DNA of 64,000 nt from Mercenaria mercenaria (GCF_021730395.1 NC_069364.1:82453501-82517500); one strand, 5' to 3'. Counted from the first letter of the stretch, positions 46,169 to 59,268 are shown. The notes: a model not told the origin generated them from the sequence alone. Numbers and translations: made by a program.

Positions 46169-46862
46169 GGCAGTGGCTACGATTACGGTACCGTAATCCT
46201 AGCCTCCAATTCTAGGATTACGGAAGTTCCGTATTCGTAGACAACCCTTTGAGAATAGGCTAGGAATTACGGAAGTATTTAAGAGGCATCAAATAAATGT
46301 TAAGACATGCATACATGATGTTGTAAACTTACTTATTTCATTTAAACAAAACGTATTAGGGTGTTGATTTCATCCGATTCTGATGCGCGGAAATCTAAAT
46401 TTAAAAGACAGGCAATTTAATCAAATCATGAAATTTAAAGCATATATATAGATATTTTTTATAATCCTTTTGAGCTATTATTCAGAATATAATTCTTCGT
46501 TTGTCTGCCAGTTTTTTTTAAAAAAAAAAAAAAAGAAAGATAAAAAAATAAAATATTTAGTATGGTTTTGGAAAGAAAAACGTATGTCTACGGGTGTCGA
46601 TTTCGCCTGTTTCTTTAAGATTATACTAACCCAAAATGGCTGATCGATAACACGAGATAACAGGACAGGCAAGAAATAAACGCTATTTTAAGTGAAATAA
46701 GTAAGTTTACAATAACATTTATACATGTCCTAACATACATTTGATGCCTCTTAAATACTTCCGTAATCCTAGCCTATCCTCATAGGGTTGTCTAGAAATC
46801 GGAACTTCCGTAATCCTAGAATCGGAGGCTAGGATTACGGTACCGTAATCGTAGCCACTGCC
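46169..46862. mobile_element. Foldback element with about 175 bp inverted arms
   Basis: Ends GGCAGTGGCTACGATTACGG and its complement at 46843-46862. The arms also match through ACTTCCGTAATCCTAGCC, TTAAGAGGCATCAAAT and GTAAACTTACTTATTTCA, to about 46343 and 46690. Inside, AAAACGTAT...GGGTGTTGATTTC near 46350 recurs as a direct, not inverted, copy near 46577. Confidence 0.8.
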
Positions 46863-47044
46863 TTTTTTTTTAATGATTGATGCAAGAATGCATAACAGTA
46901 TAACAATATCACTGTGCTAAATATTTTTAGCTAACTAAAAGTAAGAGGAGCTAAATAAGTTGTTTCAGTGCGACACAGCAGATTTAAAATGATGTGAGAG
47001 CTAGGTAAAACTTTGCTAAAAAAACGTAAGGTCCCTGTTGAGAG

Positions 47045-48132
47045 CAGGGGTTCCACTAGACCCGAAAACCCAAGAGTCCCAGGACCCTTGGGCCCAAATT
47101 TTGAAGGGTCCTTTTCCAAAATACAGGAGTCCTCTCCCAACACGTCAATATAATTGACTATATTTTTTATTCAGTAATACGTAGATCTTTACCTAAGAAA
47201 ACAATAAACCCAAGATCATGTTACAGCATAATAAAAATGTCAGTCTCAGGTCATATAGTCTCATATTGTAAACTAATATTTATCAAAATTCATGTTATTT
47301 TGATTATGTTTTTCCTTCAATATTTCATTTCATTTTTAATAACAGAACAGTGCTATAACACTCTAGAAAAATGTATCCAAAATGTACTATCCGAATACTG
47401 TTACACTTTCAGAATGTCATCGGAAAGTAGTTTTTGCTCAGTTATTTGGCAAACTAAGCTAAATCAGCGATAGTTCCTCAAATAATGATGCTACTTATCA
47501 TAAAAAACTGCATTGAAAGTCAGGTTTTTTATAGGAATTTTGGAAATATGCATATGACATCGGGTGTAATTTAGACCCGTGAACGGACATTCTAATCTTA
47601 TTTTTGCTTTCGAAATTCATCAAAATTTGTGAAGTTTCTTGTTGAAATTACGATATGATCACTAAACAATGGTCTAATTTAAAGTTGGCATGAAAAAAAT
47701 CTTGCAGGGCACTTTTCACATGCTCGGTAATCAGCTGCTTACGATAATTTAATTGGCGCCTTTTTTGACAGTACACAGGATTCGCTTTATCAATTAATTT
47801 CAACACTTCATTGATTTCTTGTTACCTATGTTCACTCGCCGTGACGTAACTTGCTGATAAAAAATCAGCGAGGCATGTCTACAGGAGAAAGGGCGGGATT
47901 TAGCAGAGATCAAAGGCAGGAGAGCATGACCGCGAGTGTTTATTTTGAATACACGTGTCTATCGTGGAAATAGTTTTACTGAAGGAAATTAATGATAAGA
48001 GAAAGGATTATCAAAGGAAAATGCCCCCGGGTCCCGAAGGACGCACAGGCAAGTATTCTGCCGGGTCCTTTGAGCGTCTTTTGAAAATCTCCCGGGTCCG
48101 GACCCGGGGTCCCGGGTCAAATGGAACCCCTG
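47045..48132. mobile_element. Non-autonomous hAT element, 8 bp TSD
   Basis: Ends CAGGGGTTCCACTAGACCCG (47045) and, in complement, CAGGGGTTCCATTTGACCCG (48132); GTTGAGAG is repeated exactly at 47037-47044 and 48133-48140. An 8 bp duplication with CAGGGG ends is diagnostic of hAT. No transposase; inner ends carry GGGTCCT/CCCGGG-rich inverted words. Confidence 0.9.
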
Positions 48133-48274
48133 GTTGAGAGCGAGTATAAAATCCTACCAGGGCCTCTCATCTTGCATGTTACAATTTTTACTGGCTGCTG
48201 TTCTTCGGATAATAGAATAAGCCAATGATCCAAACAAGAAAGACTAGATGGGTGGTCACACAGCCACATCCCTA

Positions 48275-49249
48275 GAGTGGGCAGACCAATGCTCGGCGCA
48301 TACCAACACTCGGCGTATATCACGTTTCTCTGGGAATTTCTTAATATATATTTAAAATATCAGCTCTTGTCAGTCCCTTTTCGTTTGTTTACATCACACG
48401 TAATTTTATCCAAGTGCGATTCATTTCCGGTATGGTCACGTGGTTACAGTAAAGCAGACGATGCAAGGCTAAAAGCCGTTCAGTTTTGTGGTCTACTCTC
48501 ATTAAAACAGATTTTCTGGTAAAACATGTATTAAAAAAGTAGATTGCAGGCGGAATTATGGAGAAAAAAGCATTTTTCTTTTTAATTATTTTATTTTTTA
48601 TACTTGAATAAACTATAAACCCTTATCATGGCATTTTATACGGACCAATTGTACTCCACTTTTCTGTAGCTTATGCTGTTCAAGTAATTGATATACTATG
48701 TGGACTAATGACACTTTTGAAAAGATTTCCAAAAATAATGGAAATAAATCATCAAATATCAGAAGTTATTGATTTCTTGAAGTTAGACTCACAGAATTGT
48801 GATAAATTATCTTCAAATGAATTCCTTCAGATAAGTGTTGATATAAAATGTGTTTATTCAATTTATATATGCAGAATAGAGAGAGGGGTAATTCACGTAC
48901 ATGTTTATGTACTTAAAATAATCGGTTAATCAATACAACCTATGTCTTGTGTTAGATATTTCTTATACTTCACTTTAATGCATAAATAGTTCAAAATTAC
49001 AACCTGCAGATTAATATGCCGTACGCCGAGCGTTGGTATACTTCCGCATGAACCGCACGGGTTTTACTGGTACTATTTTTAGCTCCCGTCTATTACGTCA
49101 CAGTGTGACTAGAAATATGTAAACAATATGGTTGAATACTCACAGATTGTTCTACAAACTGACGGTAAAAAAGTACGGTAAGTTTATGTAAAATCAGTTT
49201 TTAGATTTAAAATATGTAGTTTTTACGCCGAGCATTGGTCTGCCCACTC
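48275..49249. mobile_element. TA-flanked TIR element
   Basis: The 24 bp ends 48275-48298 and 49226-49249 are perfect inverted repeats starting GAGTGGGCAGACCAATGCTC; TA borders both sides, as in Tc1/mariner-type insertions. A second inverted pair lies just inside (GCATACCAACACTCGGCGTA at 48298-48317 against 49021-49041 in complement). Contains a 73-codon frame without known domain. Confidence 0.8.
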
Positions 49250-49251
49250 TA

Positions 49252-49617
49252 AAGGCTTTTGACAACACAACAACAAGGCTTTTAGAAGAGGTCTTGCTAT
49301 AAAGTATACCTACAGCTGCTAGTCTCCATCTCCCCAGGTGCCCCCTTTTAGTTTTCTACCAGTTCGTGCCCAACTAGTTAGTAACATGGAGAAACATTTT
49401 GATTGGCTATTTGTCTTAATTTTAGGAAAATATAATTGTCAATTTAGAGTGAAATGGCTAAGATTTTCTGGTATAATCTTGTGCATAGCTTATTTATGTG
49501 ACTAACTGTGATGGACAGGACTCCAGGAGGGCGGCATCTAGTAAAGTTGTAAGCTCTCTAACTTGATTAGGCCACATTTAAAAAAGTCTCCAGGGCCGGC
49601 GAAATCTGATTTTGGAT
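49252..49617. other. No gene seen
   Basis: Unremarkable AT-rich sequence between two repeats. Confidence 0.4.
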
Positions 49618-49775
49618 TGTAGGACATTTGCCCCCCAGGACATTTGCCCCCCAATGAAAATGTACTACTGGACATTTGCCCCCCCCCCCCAGTTGAAATG
49701 GCAGATAGGACATTTGCCCCCAACTTCTTATTTTTAGAGTGGACATTTGCCCCCCCCCCCCCCCCCCCCCCCCCA
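49618..49775. repeat. GGACATTTGCCCCC array with long C-runs
   Basis: GGACATTTGCCCCC occurs five times in 160 bases with variable spacers; C-runs of about 12 and 24 bases follow the third and last copies. Likely one end of an inverted-repeat element whose other end is missing. Confidence 0.75.
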
Positions 49776-49965
49776 TATTTTTGTCCTATGTGCCAGTAGA
49801 TATACTGTGTTTTATTATCAAAATTACTCTAAAAGGCAATTTTCAGTAAAAAAACAACTATTTCATTTATAAAAATTTGATGAATATGTTAATAACATTC
49901 AGGTGTTAAGGTAAATAATAGCCTATTATTTAGTTATAAAAGTGCTCATAACAATGTCATCATTT

Positions 49966-51008
49966 TTAGCTCATCTGATTTTTTGAAAAAAAATGATGAG
50001 TTATTGTCATCACTTGAGCGGTTGTTGGCGTCGGCGTCGGTGTCGGCGTCGGCGTCTGCGTCGGCGTTGCCTGGTTAAGTTTTATGTTTAGGTCAGCTTT
50101 TCTCCTAAACTATCAAAGCTATTGCTTTGAAACTTGGAATACTTGTTCACCATCATAAGCTGACTCTGTATAGCAAGAAACATAACTCCATCTTGCTTTT
50201 TGCAAGATTTATGGCCCCTTTTGTACTTAGAAAATATCAGATTTCTTGGTTAAGTTTTATGTTTAGGTCAACTTTTCTCCTAAACTATCAAAGCTATTGC
50301 TTTGAAACTTGGAATACTTGTTCACCATCATAAGCAGACCCTGTACATCAAGAAACATAACTCCATCTTGCTTTTTGCAAGAATTATTGCCCCTTTTGGA
50401 CTTAGAAAATCAGTTTTCTTGGTTAAGTTTTATGTTTAGGTCAGCTTTTCTCCTAAACTGTCAAAGCTATTGCTTTAAAACTTGCAACACTTGTTCACCA
50501 TCATAAGTTGACCCTGTAAAGCAAGAAACATAACTCCATCCTGCTTTTTGCAAGATTGATGGCCCCTTTTGGACTTAGAAAATATCAGATTTCTTGGTTA
50601 AGTTTTATGTTTAGGTCAACTTTTTCTCTTAAACTATCAAAGCTATTGCTTTGAAACTTGCAACACTTGTTCACCATCATAAGCTGACCCTGTACAACAA
50701 GCAACATAACTCCATCCTGCTTTTTGCAATAATTATTGCCCCTTTTGGACTTAGAAAATCATTTTCTTGGTTGAGTATTATGTTTAAGTCAACTTTTCTC
50801 ATAAACTATCAAAGCTATTGCTTTAAAACTTGCAACAGTTTTTCACCATCATAAGTGGACACTGAACATCAAGAAACATAACTCTAACCTGCTTTTTGCA
50901 AGAATGATGCCCCTTTTTAGACTTAGAAAATCATGGGTAGGACAATATTTCTATTACACAAAAAAAAAAATCAGATGAGCGTCAGCACCCGCAAGGCGGT
51001 GCTCTTGT
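49966..51008 (+). mobile_element. Pearl-like element, family C (TCATCTGATTTTT)
   Basis: The 5' end TTAGCTCATCTGATTTTTTG is followed by a hairpin and a (GGCGTC)n tract at 50027-50065. The core has five units of about 170 bp with TTTGAAACTTGGAATACTTG and GCAAGAAACATAACTCCATC. Subterminal AAAAATCAGATGAGC at 50976-50990, 3' hairpin GCACC CGCAAGGC GGTGC, then TCTTGTTT. Confidence 0.9.
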
Positions 51009-52300
51009 TTAATTTGTGCAATGTTTTTAAAACTCAGACTTGTTAATTTGGCAATTGGCAATTATCTACTAGAAAGATATAAGAAACAAGGACATTGTTA
51101 TCGAAAATATGATAATTATCTTCTACTATGTTCCTAAAAAATCACTAGGGAACTTGCTTGTCCGTTTTTGTCAATTGCTGTTTTGTGCTTGTCCATATGA
51201 AAGTTATATAGTAAATTCTGGTAAAATTTCACTTGTCTGTACAAGCTTTGGGACAACCTGGGCAATACAGACAATTGAATTTGCCGCCCCTGGTCTTTGT
51301 TTGCTGTCTCTCGAGTCTACTCTGTGAAGTTGGGTAGGTAGGTAGGCAAATTATTTTTTTTATTCCAGTGCTACTTATAACTAATTATTTTATATTTCTC
51401 ATGAATAATGAATAAAATATGAAAACATACCTTATGTCGTTTTATATCTAATTTGCTGATACTTTTGCGAATATTTAAAAAAAAAGAAATTTAAAAGATA
51501 CAATTAAATTTCTTTCTGCTCTTTTACAACAATGACTGAAATTCTAAGTTATCATTTTATTTGGAAGAGTCTGGGTAGGATGTGTAGTGGTGTAAAACGT
51601 ATTTCATTTTGTAGGGTTGATTTTTTTTTTTTTTTTGATAATTTAATTTTGTTAATGTGTGTTTTTAACAGACAAACTTATTGTATGGGGAGAGAGTGTG
51701 ATATCTGATGAGGCTACGGAGCCATGGTAATGGAGTTTAAAAGGATACACCGAAAAAAGTCACACTCCCAATCTCCAGACATCAATCTAAAAATTTACTT
51801 CCGTAAATACTGTGTGCTAAGACAATCTACATTTCTGAAACTTTACTTAAAGTAATTTACATAAGCCTCTAAATGTTGAAATCTATTTCAATTTTGCATA
51901 CATGTATGTTACGAGGAAATTACGCACACATTTAATTAACAGAAAACTTACGACACGCACGTGTATTGTTTTCCCGCCAAAATATAATACAGAGTGCTTC
52001 AGCAATAAATTCATTTTAGTGCTCAGAGTTCAGGATTTTTGTTTACTGTCTGTATTTCAAATCGTGAAACGTGAGAATCTGAGCTATTTTCGTAGTAACA
52101 TCCAATAAATTGATGAATTTTGCGTGGCAACATCCATAACGTTTTTGGTGGCAGTGCCTACGAGTTTAATCGGGAGAGGTGTATTGAATGAATAAGACAG
52201 GTAACCCTTCTCAGAACCAGAAATGGGCAGAAAATAGTAATTCCCGCTGTAAATACTCTTGATCCATATTGACCTGAAAAAGAGACTGGAGTAACCCTTC
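51009..52300. other. No gene recognised
   Basis: AT-rich; frames of 68-75 codons here show no known domain. A poly-T run lies at 51621-51636. Might contain promoter or 5' exons of a gene to the right, but nothing decides this. Confidence 0.35.
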
Positions 52301-52309
52301 TGCAAGCTC

Positions 52310-52905
52310 ATATCTCGGTATTACTTATCCCAACTGAATGAAACTTAACTCTGTTTTTTCTTTTTTACAAAATTATGCCCCTTTTACGACTTAGAAATTT
52401 TTGGTTAATGTTTTGTATGTAAGCTGGTATCTCAGTACTCACTAATGAGAATGGATTGAAACTTCACACACTTGTTCACTGTCATGATCTGACGTGCTCA
52501 AAGTAGCTCCCATAACTCTACTTTGCATTTTGTCAAAACTATGCCCCTTTTTCGACTTGGCAGTTTTTGGTTAAGCTGGTATCTCAGTATCAACTAATGG
52601 GAAAGGATTGAGTTTAATTTAATAACTCTACTTTGCATTTTTATAAAATTATGCCCCTTTTTCAACTTAGCAGTTTTTGGTTAAATTCTTATATGTAAGC
52701 TGGTATCTCAGTACCCACTTATGGGAATGGATTGAAACTTCACACACTTGTCCAAGTGCTGTCATGAGCTGATAAGCACTATGCAGGTTGCATAACCCTA
52801 TTTTGCTTGTTTTACTAAATTAGGCCCCTTTTTCGACTTTCTTATTCATTCAGTCGACAAGGCTGTTGAATAGTCGAGCGTTGCTGTCCTCCGACAGCTC
52901 TTGTT
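52310..52905 (+). mobile_element. Pearl-like element, family A, copy A5, 5'-truncated
   Basis: Three core units of about 170 bp (AAGCTGGTATCTCAGTA; CATAACTCTACTTTGCATTT), then GAATAGTCGAGCG, hairpin GCTGTCCTCCGACAGC and TCTTGTT. The core is again different from A1-A4 although the ends are the same. Confidence 0.8.
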
Positions 52906-52907
52906 GG

Positions 52908-53194
52908 TACATACACTGACAAGATATGAAAACGCAACAAACATAACGCCTGAATGTATTTTTTACTACAAAAAGCATCACCTCAAAATGTTCAACAGAT
53001 ACACATCTCGATACTCTATACCCACTGTGTTAATTTTACAGTCTGTTGTGCTGATTAAATTTGAACCCAAATTACCCAATATAGAGTATCGAGATGTGTA
53101 TGTGTTGAACATTTGAAGGTGATGCTTTTTGTAGTGAAAATATATATTCAGGCATATGTTTGTTGCATTTTCATATCTTGTCGGTGTACATGTA
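52908..53194. repeat. Long hairpin: about 115 bp arms, 59 bp loop
   Basis: 52908-53020 and 53080-53194 are inverted copies at roughly 85-90 percent identity, including GTTCAACAGATACACATCTC and AAAAAGCATCACCT. The left arm begins two bases after the end of A5. Confidence 0.9.
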
Positions 53195-53880
53195 GGTGTA
53201 TGATGATAATAATTATGTTGTCTGACCTTACACAAGGCAGCTAAACTAATCCAGTTATATCCAGAGTCTGTTAATTAATACCAATGACCTTTGTGTTTGA
53301 ACTCGGCACTCCTTTGACAGCTCTAACAAGTACCGTATTAGGAATTTCATTAAATGGTGCTCAAAAATCTATAATATCACTTGGATTGTTACCAACGGTT
53401 TTATGATTTATGATAATATTAACTGCTAAGGAAGTAGACTGTGTTTCAAAAGAAGGAAAAATTAAAGTATTTGAAGCTGGATATTTTGCGTCATTGAATT
53501 ACAAATCTATGCAATAATTTTTGTGCATTTTATTTTTCAATATCATAGTTTGTAACATTTGGTCACTGATATGTGCCGAGTTTTTTTGATTGGCACATAA
53601 TGATATTGTGGATTGGATCTATTTGATCAGAATTAAACTTACAACAATATTTAACTTCTTCAGATTGGGTCATCCAGTTGGCAGATGGGTTGGTGGTTCT
53701 GCTTAGTGCCTGCCTGAATCTGAAATGATGCCGGGCTGGGGCGGGTTGGGGAGCCCCTGACCTCAGGTGTTCTTCCACCATCAGAAGTCAGATTATGTAT
53801 AGCTGTGCATGTGTGATGTCATGTCAGACCCGACCAAAAGAAATCATCTACTGGATATTTTAAACACTTTTTATTTTCAG
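53195..53880. other. No gene seen
   Basis: A 72-codon minus-strand frame at 53563-53781 is unsupported. The last 15 bases before 53881 form a good acceptor tract (TTTTTATTTTCAG). Confidence 0.35.
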
Positions 53881-53940
53881 ATCATACACAGAGCGAAGAC
53901 ATTTGAGAGTCAGAAAGTTCAGCATGTTATAATTTTTCAG
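53881..53940 (+). other. Candidate 60 bp exon, coding status open
   Basis: A T-rich acceptor ending TTTTCAG at 53880 and a near-consensus donor CAG|GTAAGT at 53941 enclose exactly 60 bases. One frame is open and in phase 0: IIHRAKTFESQKVQHVIIFQ; the other two have stops. It could be a coding exon or a 5' UTR exon of a gene continuing into the long unannotated stretch to its right. The peptide is not one I recognise. Confidence 0.35.
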
Positions 53941-56900
53941 GTAAGTCTTCTTCATAATATGCTTGTAAAATAAACATTTAAGTCATTTGATAGTTTTAAA
54001 ACATAAATTTAAAAAGAATCAGACACATACTGTTCGTTGTTTGAGATTTATTAAGGTTGTTGTTGTTTTGAGGTCTGTCTTGTGTTGCAGCTTTGCCATG
54101 GGTCAAAATCATGATTGAGTTCAGAGTCAACCAATCAGGTGTGGGAATTCTGGGATGGGCTTAAACCTAATTTTTTATAAATTGGACTATGGGCTTAATT
54201 GTTCAAAACTTTTTGATGTAGATAATCTGTCATAAATATAATTATATTGATGGAAATGCACAAAATGCTGATTGTATCGATAGATAATTTATAGATTTAG
54301 TGCTATTAGTAACAGATCTAGTAACATTTATTTTGTTAGATTAAGTGGACAACTGCAGGTACTAATATTGAGCAACTCAATTCTGGTTTATGTTCAAACC
54401 ATGGCCATGTCTTATTACTTGCTCAAGATAATGTGGCATGATTGTGTCATTTGCATCCTTTGTATTGGTGTATTTACAAAATGTTTATTATTTCATATGG
54501 ACCAGTTATCTTGATTATGAACGAAGAATATATATTTTACATTTTATTTACTGACAGCAATATCCAAGTTTTTCTTTACTCATATCAGATATAAAATATA
54601 AACATGATTGTGTATATTGATCCACTCAGCTGGCATGTTGTCCTAAATGGTTAGTACATTGATTCAGCAGACACAAGATTGTGCTAGCTTCTGTCAGGGC
54701 GTTTTTTTTTTCACTGAGAGGGGAAGGTTGCATGGTTTTTGGGCAAAAATAATTTTTCTCTAGAATCAGTAAAAAGTGAGTACTCTGAAAGTGACTAGTG
54801 GTATTGACGTAAGATTTTTGCAAGGTATTTTTATAAATAGCCAAAAATGTTGTGCAGAAGGTAGTAAAACGTTGCAACGCTTTTGAAATAATGCAGAAAA
54901 TTTACATTGTTCTTGATGTTTAGCAAAATCTAACTTTTATTTTCACCCACTTTATCATTTTTCTGTGTCATATATTCATTCTATGCCAAACTTGTTGGAA
55001 ATCATGACCATATTGAAACATTTCACCCAAACTGTGGGTGAGTAGCTTTAGAACAAAAGGAAATTTTGAAGAAAGTTGATAGACCAGTTAAATTTCAAAA
55101 TCATTGCAGTTTTCCAAGAAACCCTTTGCAAAAGTAAAAACACACACACAAAAACATGGTATTTATTATGCTTTTAAGTACATAGAATTTTATACAATTT
55201 ATATTTACAGTCTCTCTTAAAAAATTTGCATGTCTTATTTTTCTGCAAATTTTAAACAAAACCTTGGAGGTTTTGATCTAACTTACGGAATATCTGTTGT
55301 CTGGGATAGATTTATTTATAGCTTCAAGCCGAGATATTTCATTTATTGTTGAGACATTAAATTCAAACAATGTATAGCATTTAAATAATTGATGTGATTA
55401 TGTTAGCTGGAGTATTTTTGATTTAGATAGGCTGCTATGTTTGCCAGATAAACTTCAGTAAATTTTACAGTATAGGAGAAATACAGGAGGCTAAATTCAA
55501 AGATTATGGCCATCAAATGACATATTCTTGCATGATGTTAAATGCTTTTCTGCAAAACTTTGCTTTAGCTTTGTGGATGCTCGATTTTGTGTACTTCTGT
55601 TTGGTCTTTATGTTTCTGCTTATTTCTTAATTTTATATCTTTGCACCTAATATGTAAGGGTCAGGTTGGCAGAGTGCACAGAGCTGGTCACTTAAGTCCA
55701 AGGTTAAGGTCACTAAGAGATCCAAGATTTCCTCTAGAATGAATGAATGACATGAAGATTTTACATCAAAGATCATTAAGTCCAAGTCATGGTCACATTT
55801 TGAGGTCAAAGATCAAATAGCTTCTGTTATTTTCTGCTCCACATCTTCTTTACCAATGAAAGGATTTTCATAAAGCTAGCGTCAATTTTTTTACCACATC
55901 AAGATCCAAAGGGCACAACCCAGATCACTATGTCCAAGGTAAAGGTCACACTTAAAGGTCAAAGGTCATGATCACAGTATTTTACTTTCCCTGTATCAGA
56001 ACAGCATCTGGAGATAATAATTTCCTGTGGTAAAAGGTACCTAAAATAAAGGGGCCTCCTTGATTGAGTTATTATGATCACTGTCTTTGAATCTTTCATC
56101 TCTGTAGGTTGGAAATTCTGTCTTGGGATGTAAAAACACACATTCAGTGAATCCTAAACCTAAGATAATGTCGGAATATCAATGGATAAAGTCAGGGAGT
56201 ACAGGTTGTAGTTTGGAATGAGATACTAACTAGATTTGTCTGGTGTATAAATTTCCTTTTCATCTAGACATAAAAATCTTTGATTAATTCATTATTCTGG
56301 TTGTGACAGAATTGTCCAGATCTAAATTCATGTTTCTAGTGTGTTAGAATGCAGGAATTATTTTCATAAAAAGCAATTTATTCCTGCATATAATTGTCTT
56401 TTGCTATGTACAGAAATATTTTGGTTTCATCAAATTCTTAAAAAAAGTTGTGAAACCCAATTTACATTTTACAGAAAAAAATTGAAAGAATGAATTTGGT
56501 TTCCAAAAGGAATTTGAAATGTTCGAATTGTAAGCATAATCCCTCAAAAAATGGGTAATAATAAAAGTACCGTAGGTATGTTGATTGGCTGACAAATTGC
56601 ATCATTGTTGTGTCTGCTCTGTAGCTTGAGACCCTACCAAACCACATGTCCTCCTGCAAGAAACATAGGTCTTCTCATTTAATTAGATTTGAATAACTAG
56701 AGATATATTGTCAAGAATTTCCAGATAAAATACCAAAAGTAGAAGTGTCTGGAAGAGTAAGTGTAAATAAGACCAATATATATAAAGTTTAGAACACCTA
56801 TATTTCAGAAATTTTGTTGGGTTAAACTCTCACAGGCATGTTTATTGGCCATATGGTGACTTTCCAGCTTTTGATGTTGCCCCACCATGTATTGACTTCA

Positions 56901-59268
56901 GGCTTCCATAGAGACCCCAACACAAAAGAACAAGGTGTTATGATTAAATCTTTCTTTTTCATGGAAATTTTAAATAACCTTGATATCAATTCCTCGGTAT
57001 CTGATGCTGATTCCAGCAGATATTGGGATTTTGTGCTGAGCAGAAATTCTAATAGCAACAGGCACCATGATTTAAAATACAGTTCAATTATAAAGTTGTG
57101 CATGGAATTTCATCGTGAAATAGTGTTGATTTTTATCTTGTATAAGGATTTTCATCTTAAGGTGGTTGACCTGAAACAAAAATCTGTAATTTCCGTTTGA
57201 TTATGTATTATTATTTGCTGTGTTGGCATTCCATGGCGATTGTAACCAATGCAAGCACACAACCTTCCATGCCAGCAGGGAACTGTGGAAATATCTAATG
57301 GAGAAAATATAATCAAGTGGAAATTGCAGATTGTAATGAAGCGTTCATTGTGCTTAACTTGGTATTACCACTGGGACAATATTCCAATTATGGTAACAGT
57401 AAATGAATCAATTATTAAACTTGATTTTGCATAAAGTGAGAATTAAAAACAGGATAAAATCATAATTTTAACTACCATGTTAGGCAGGAAATCTTGTGTG
57501 AGCTGAGACATGCTCTTTTACATTAGAGGAAATTAGATTAGTGATAGGCTTAGCTGATGCAAAGAACTTTGTCTGGTTTTCAGAATGACACTTAAAATGA
57601 ACCTCTGTGAATCGATTTATCTCATGGAAGTAAATTTCATGGTCTGCCAAGAATTTTGTGAGGATATAAGACATGGATTTCCATTCATCCAGATAAAATG
57701 AATGGGAATTAATTTTCTTTCTCTTTGGGATTTAAATTCACAGATTGACTCAACTAAGAAATTAAAAAAAATAGTCCCCTCGAATATTAATGATTTCATG
57801 GTATTGATCAAACATGCATTGTTCTTGGCTAATGGAAATTCATACCTTGAGATTCTGTTTTCAGGAGTACTGAAACTCTTCTTGGAAACGTTATCAAATA
57901 TACAAAAAATAATGGCGTTTCATTGATTATAAATTGTGATAAAGGCTTTGTTAATTTCTTATAAATTTCATTTCTGCAGTAAAAAACACCAGATTCTCCT
58001 TAAATTGAGAAGGTCTGCACAGCATAATCATTCAATGCAAGATCAAAACAGTTGTATTTTCACCCGTTTAGCCATACACATTTAAAATGGACCTTAAAGT
58101 TTTATATGACAAAATCAGCTGCATCATTAAAAATCTTTTTGACACTTTGCAAAAGATTCCTTATAATAAAGGTAATCTTGAATTCCTCTGAAACTTAGCT
58201 TAGTTGGAAGTATTTTTATTTCTGGAAAAGGCCAGTATTTTGATGGAATAGCTCTTTAATCTCCACCCACTCATGATGTAAAAGTAGTCAGAAAGCTTTT
58301 TCTCTCAGTTGAGATTCTCCTCGAATATTAGAAGCTGTTAACAATTAGCGAGAATTTTCCAATAGATGAAGGATGTGGCGCTTAGTGAGAATTTTAAGTA
58401 ACTTTGCTATTTAGTGAGATACAAATTGCAAAAAATTAGATATTGCAATTTTGAAATTAGTGTTGAAGTAGAGGGTTGAACAAAAGACTGTCATTACTTT
58501 ACAACAGATTCCTGAGTTTAGCTCTGGAAATACTCTGAACACAGAATCTGATATTATATAATATGATATATATTTATCCAAGGTTCTTGTTATTCATGAG
58601 GCTAAAAAAGAAATTTGTCCTGAGATAAAAAGCCCTGCTAAGAAATCGTGTCATATCCAGATAAGACAGCAAGATTCTTGATTGTGTGTTGGTATTGGAA
58701 TTTTTTGGTATTGTCTGGAAATAGGAAAATAGGATTTTGGCTTTATTCTCATGTATATTGACATTGATAAATGAATGTCTGAAAACAGTGATATCTCTAC
58801 TGATAAAAGAACCATTGTGAAAAATTCCCAACTGGATTTGATATAAAAGAATCTTTATTTAGAAAGAACTCCTTCACTAAATGGGAAAAATTTCAGACTG
58901 GATTATTATGTAAAGGAATCACTAGTCAGAGTAAAATTCTAACTTGGATGTTATATAAAGTAAACATTAATCAAGGGAAAATTGCCAACTGGATTTTATT
59001 TTCACAGACTTAATAAGACAGTAAAAGTCTGACAGGTAGGTTGTAATGATATTTATATACTATCTGAGAGAATTGATTTGTTTACACAGTTAAAATTATA
59101 GTCTTGTGAAATAATTGCTACTTGCCAGGTTTTCATAAAGTTGAACAGCATCTATAATATGATCATTGCTTCTGTTGTGTAGAAGCATTTGCATTTTAAA
59201 TGATTTATTGGAAGGAAAACTTTATTGCAACATCATGAACATGGCATCAAAGATTTTTTTGGTGAGCT
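53941..59268. other. 5.3 kb AT-rich stretch without recognisable genes
   Basis: The longest part of the window nearly free of the local repeats. 55670-55975 has GGTCAAAGGTCA/AAGGTCAC words of the dispersed AGGTCA core. Frames up to 120 codons (56838-57200) have no domain and overlap equal-length frames on the other strand. It would fit a large intron. Confidence 0.4.

Noticed and set aside
52901-53235. Conserved protein on both strands (KKHHLKMFN-TSRYSI)
   Set aside because: The similar peptides arise from the two arms of a hairpin read on opposite strands.
56838-57200. 120-codon frame
   Set aside because: No domain, hydrophobicity pattern or splice signals, and a similar-length frame exists on the opposite strand.
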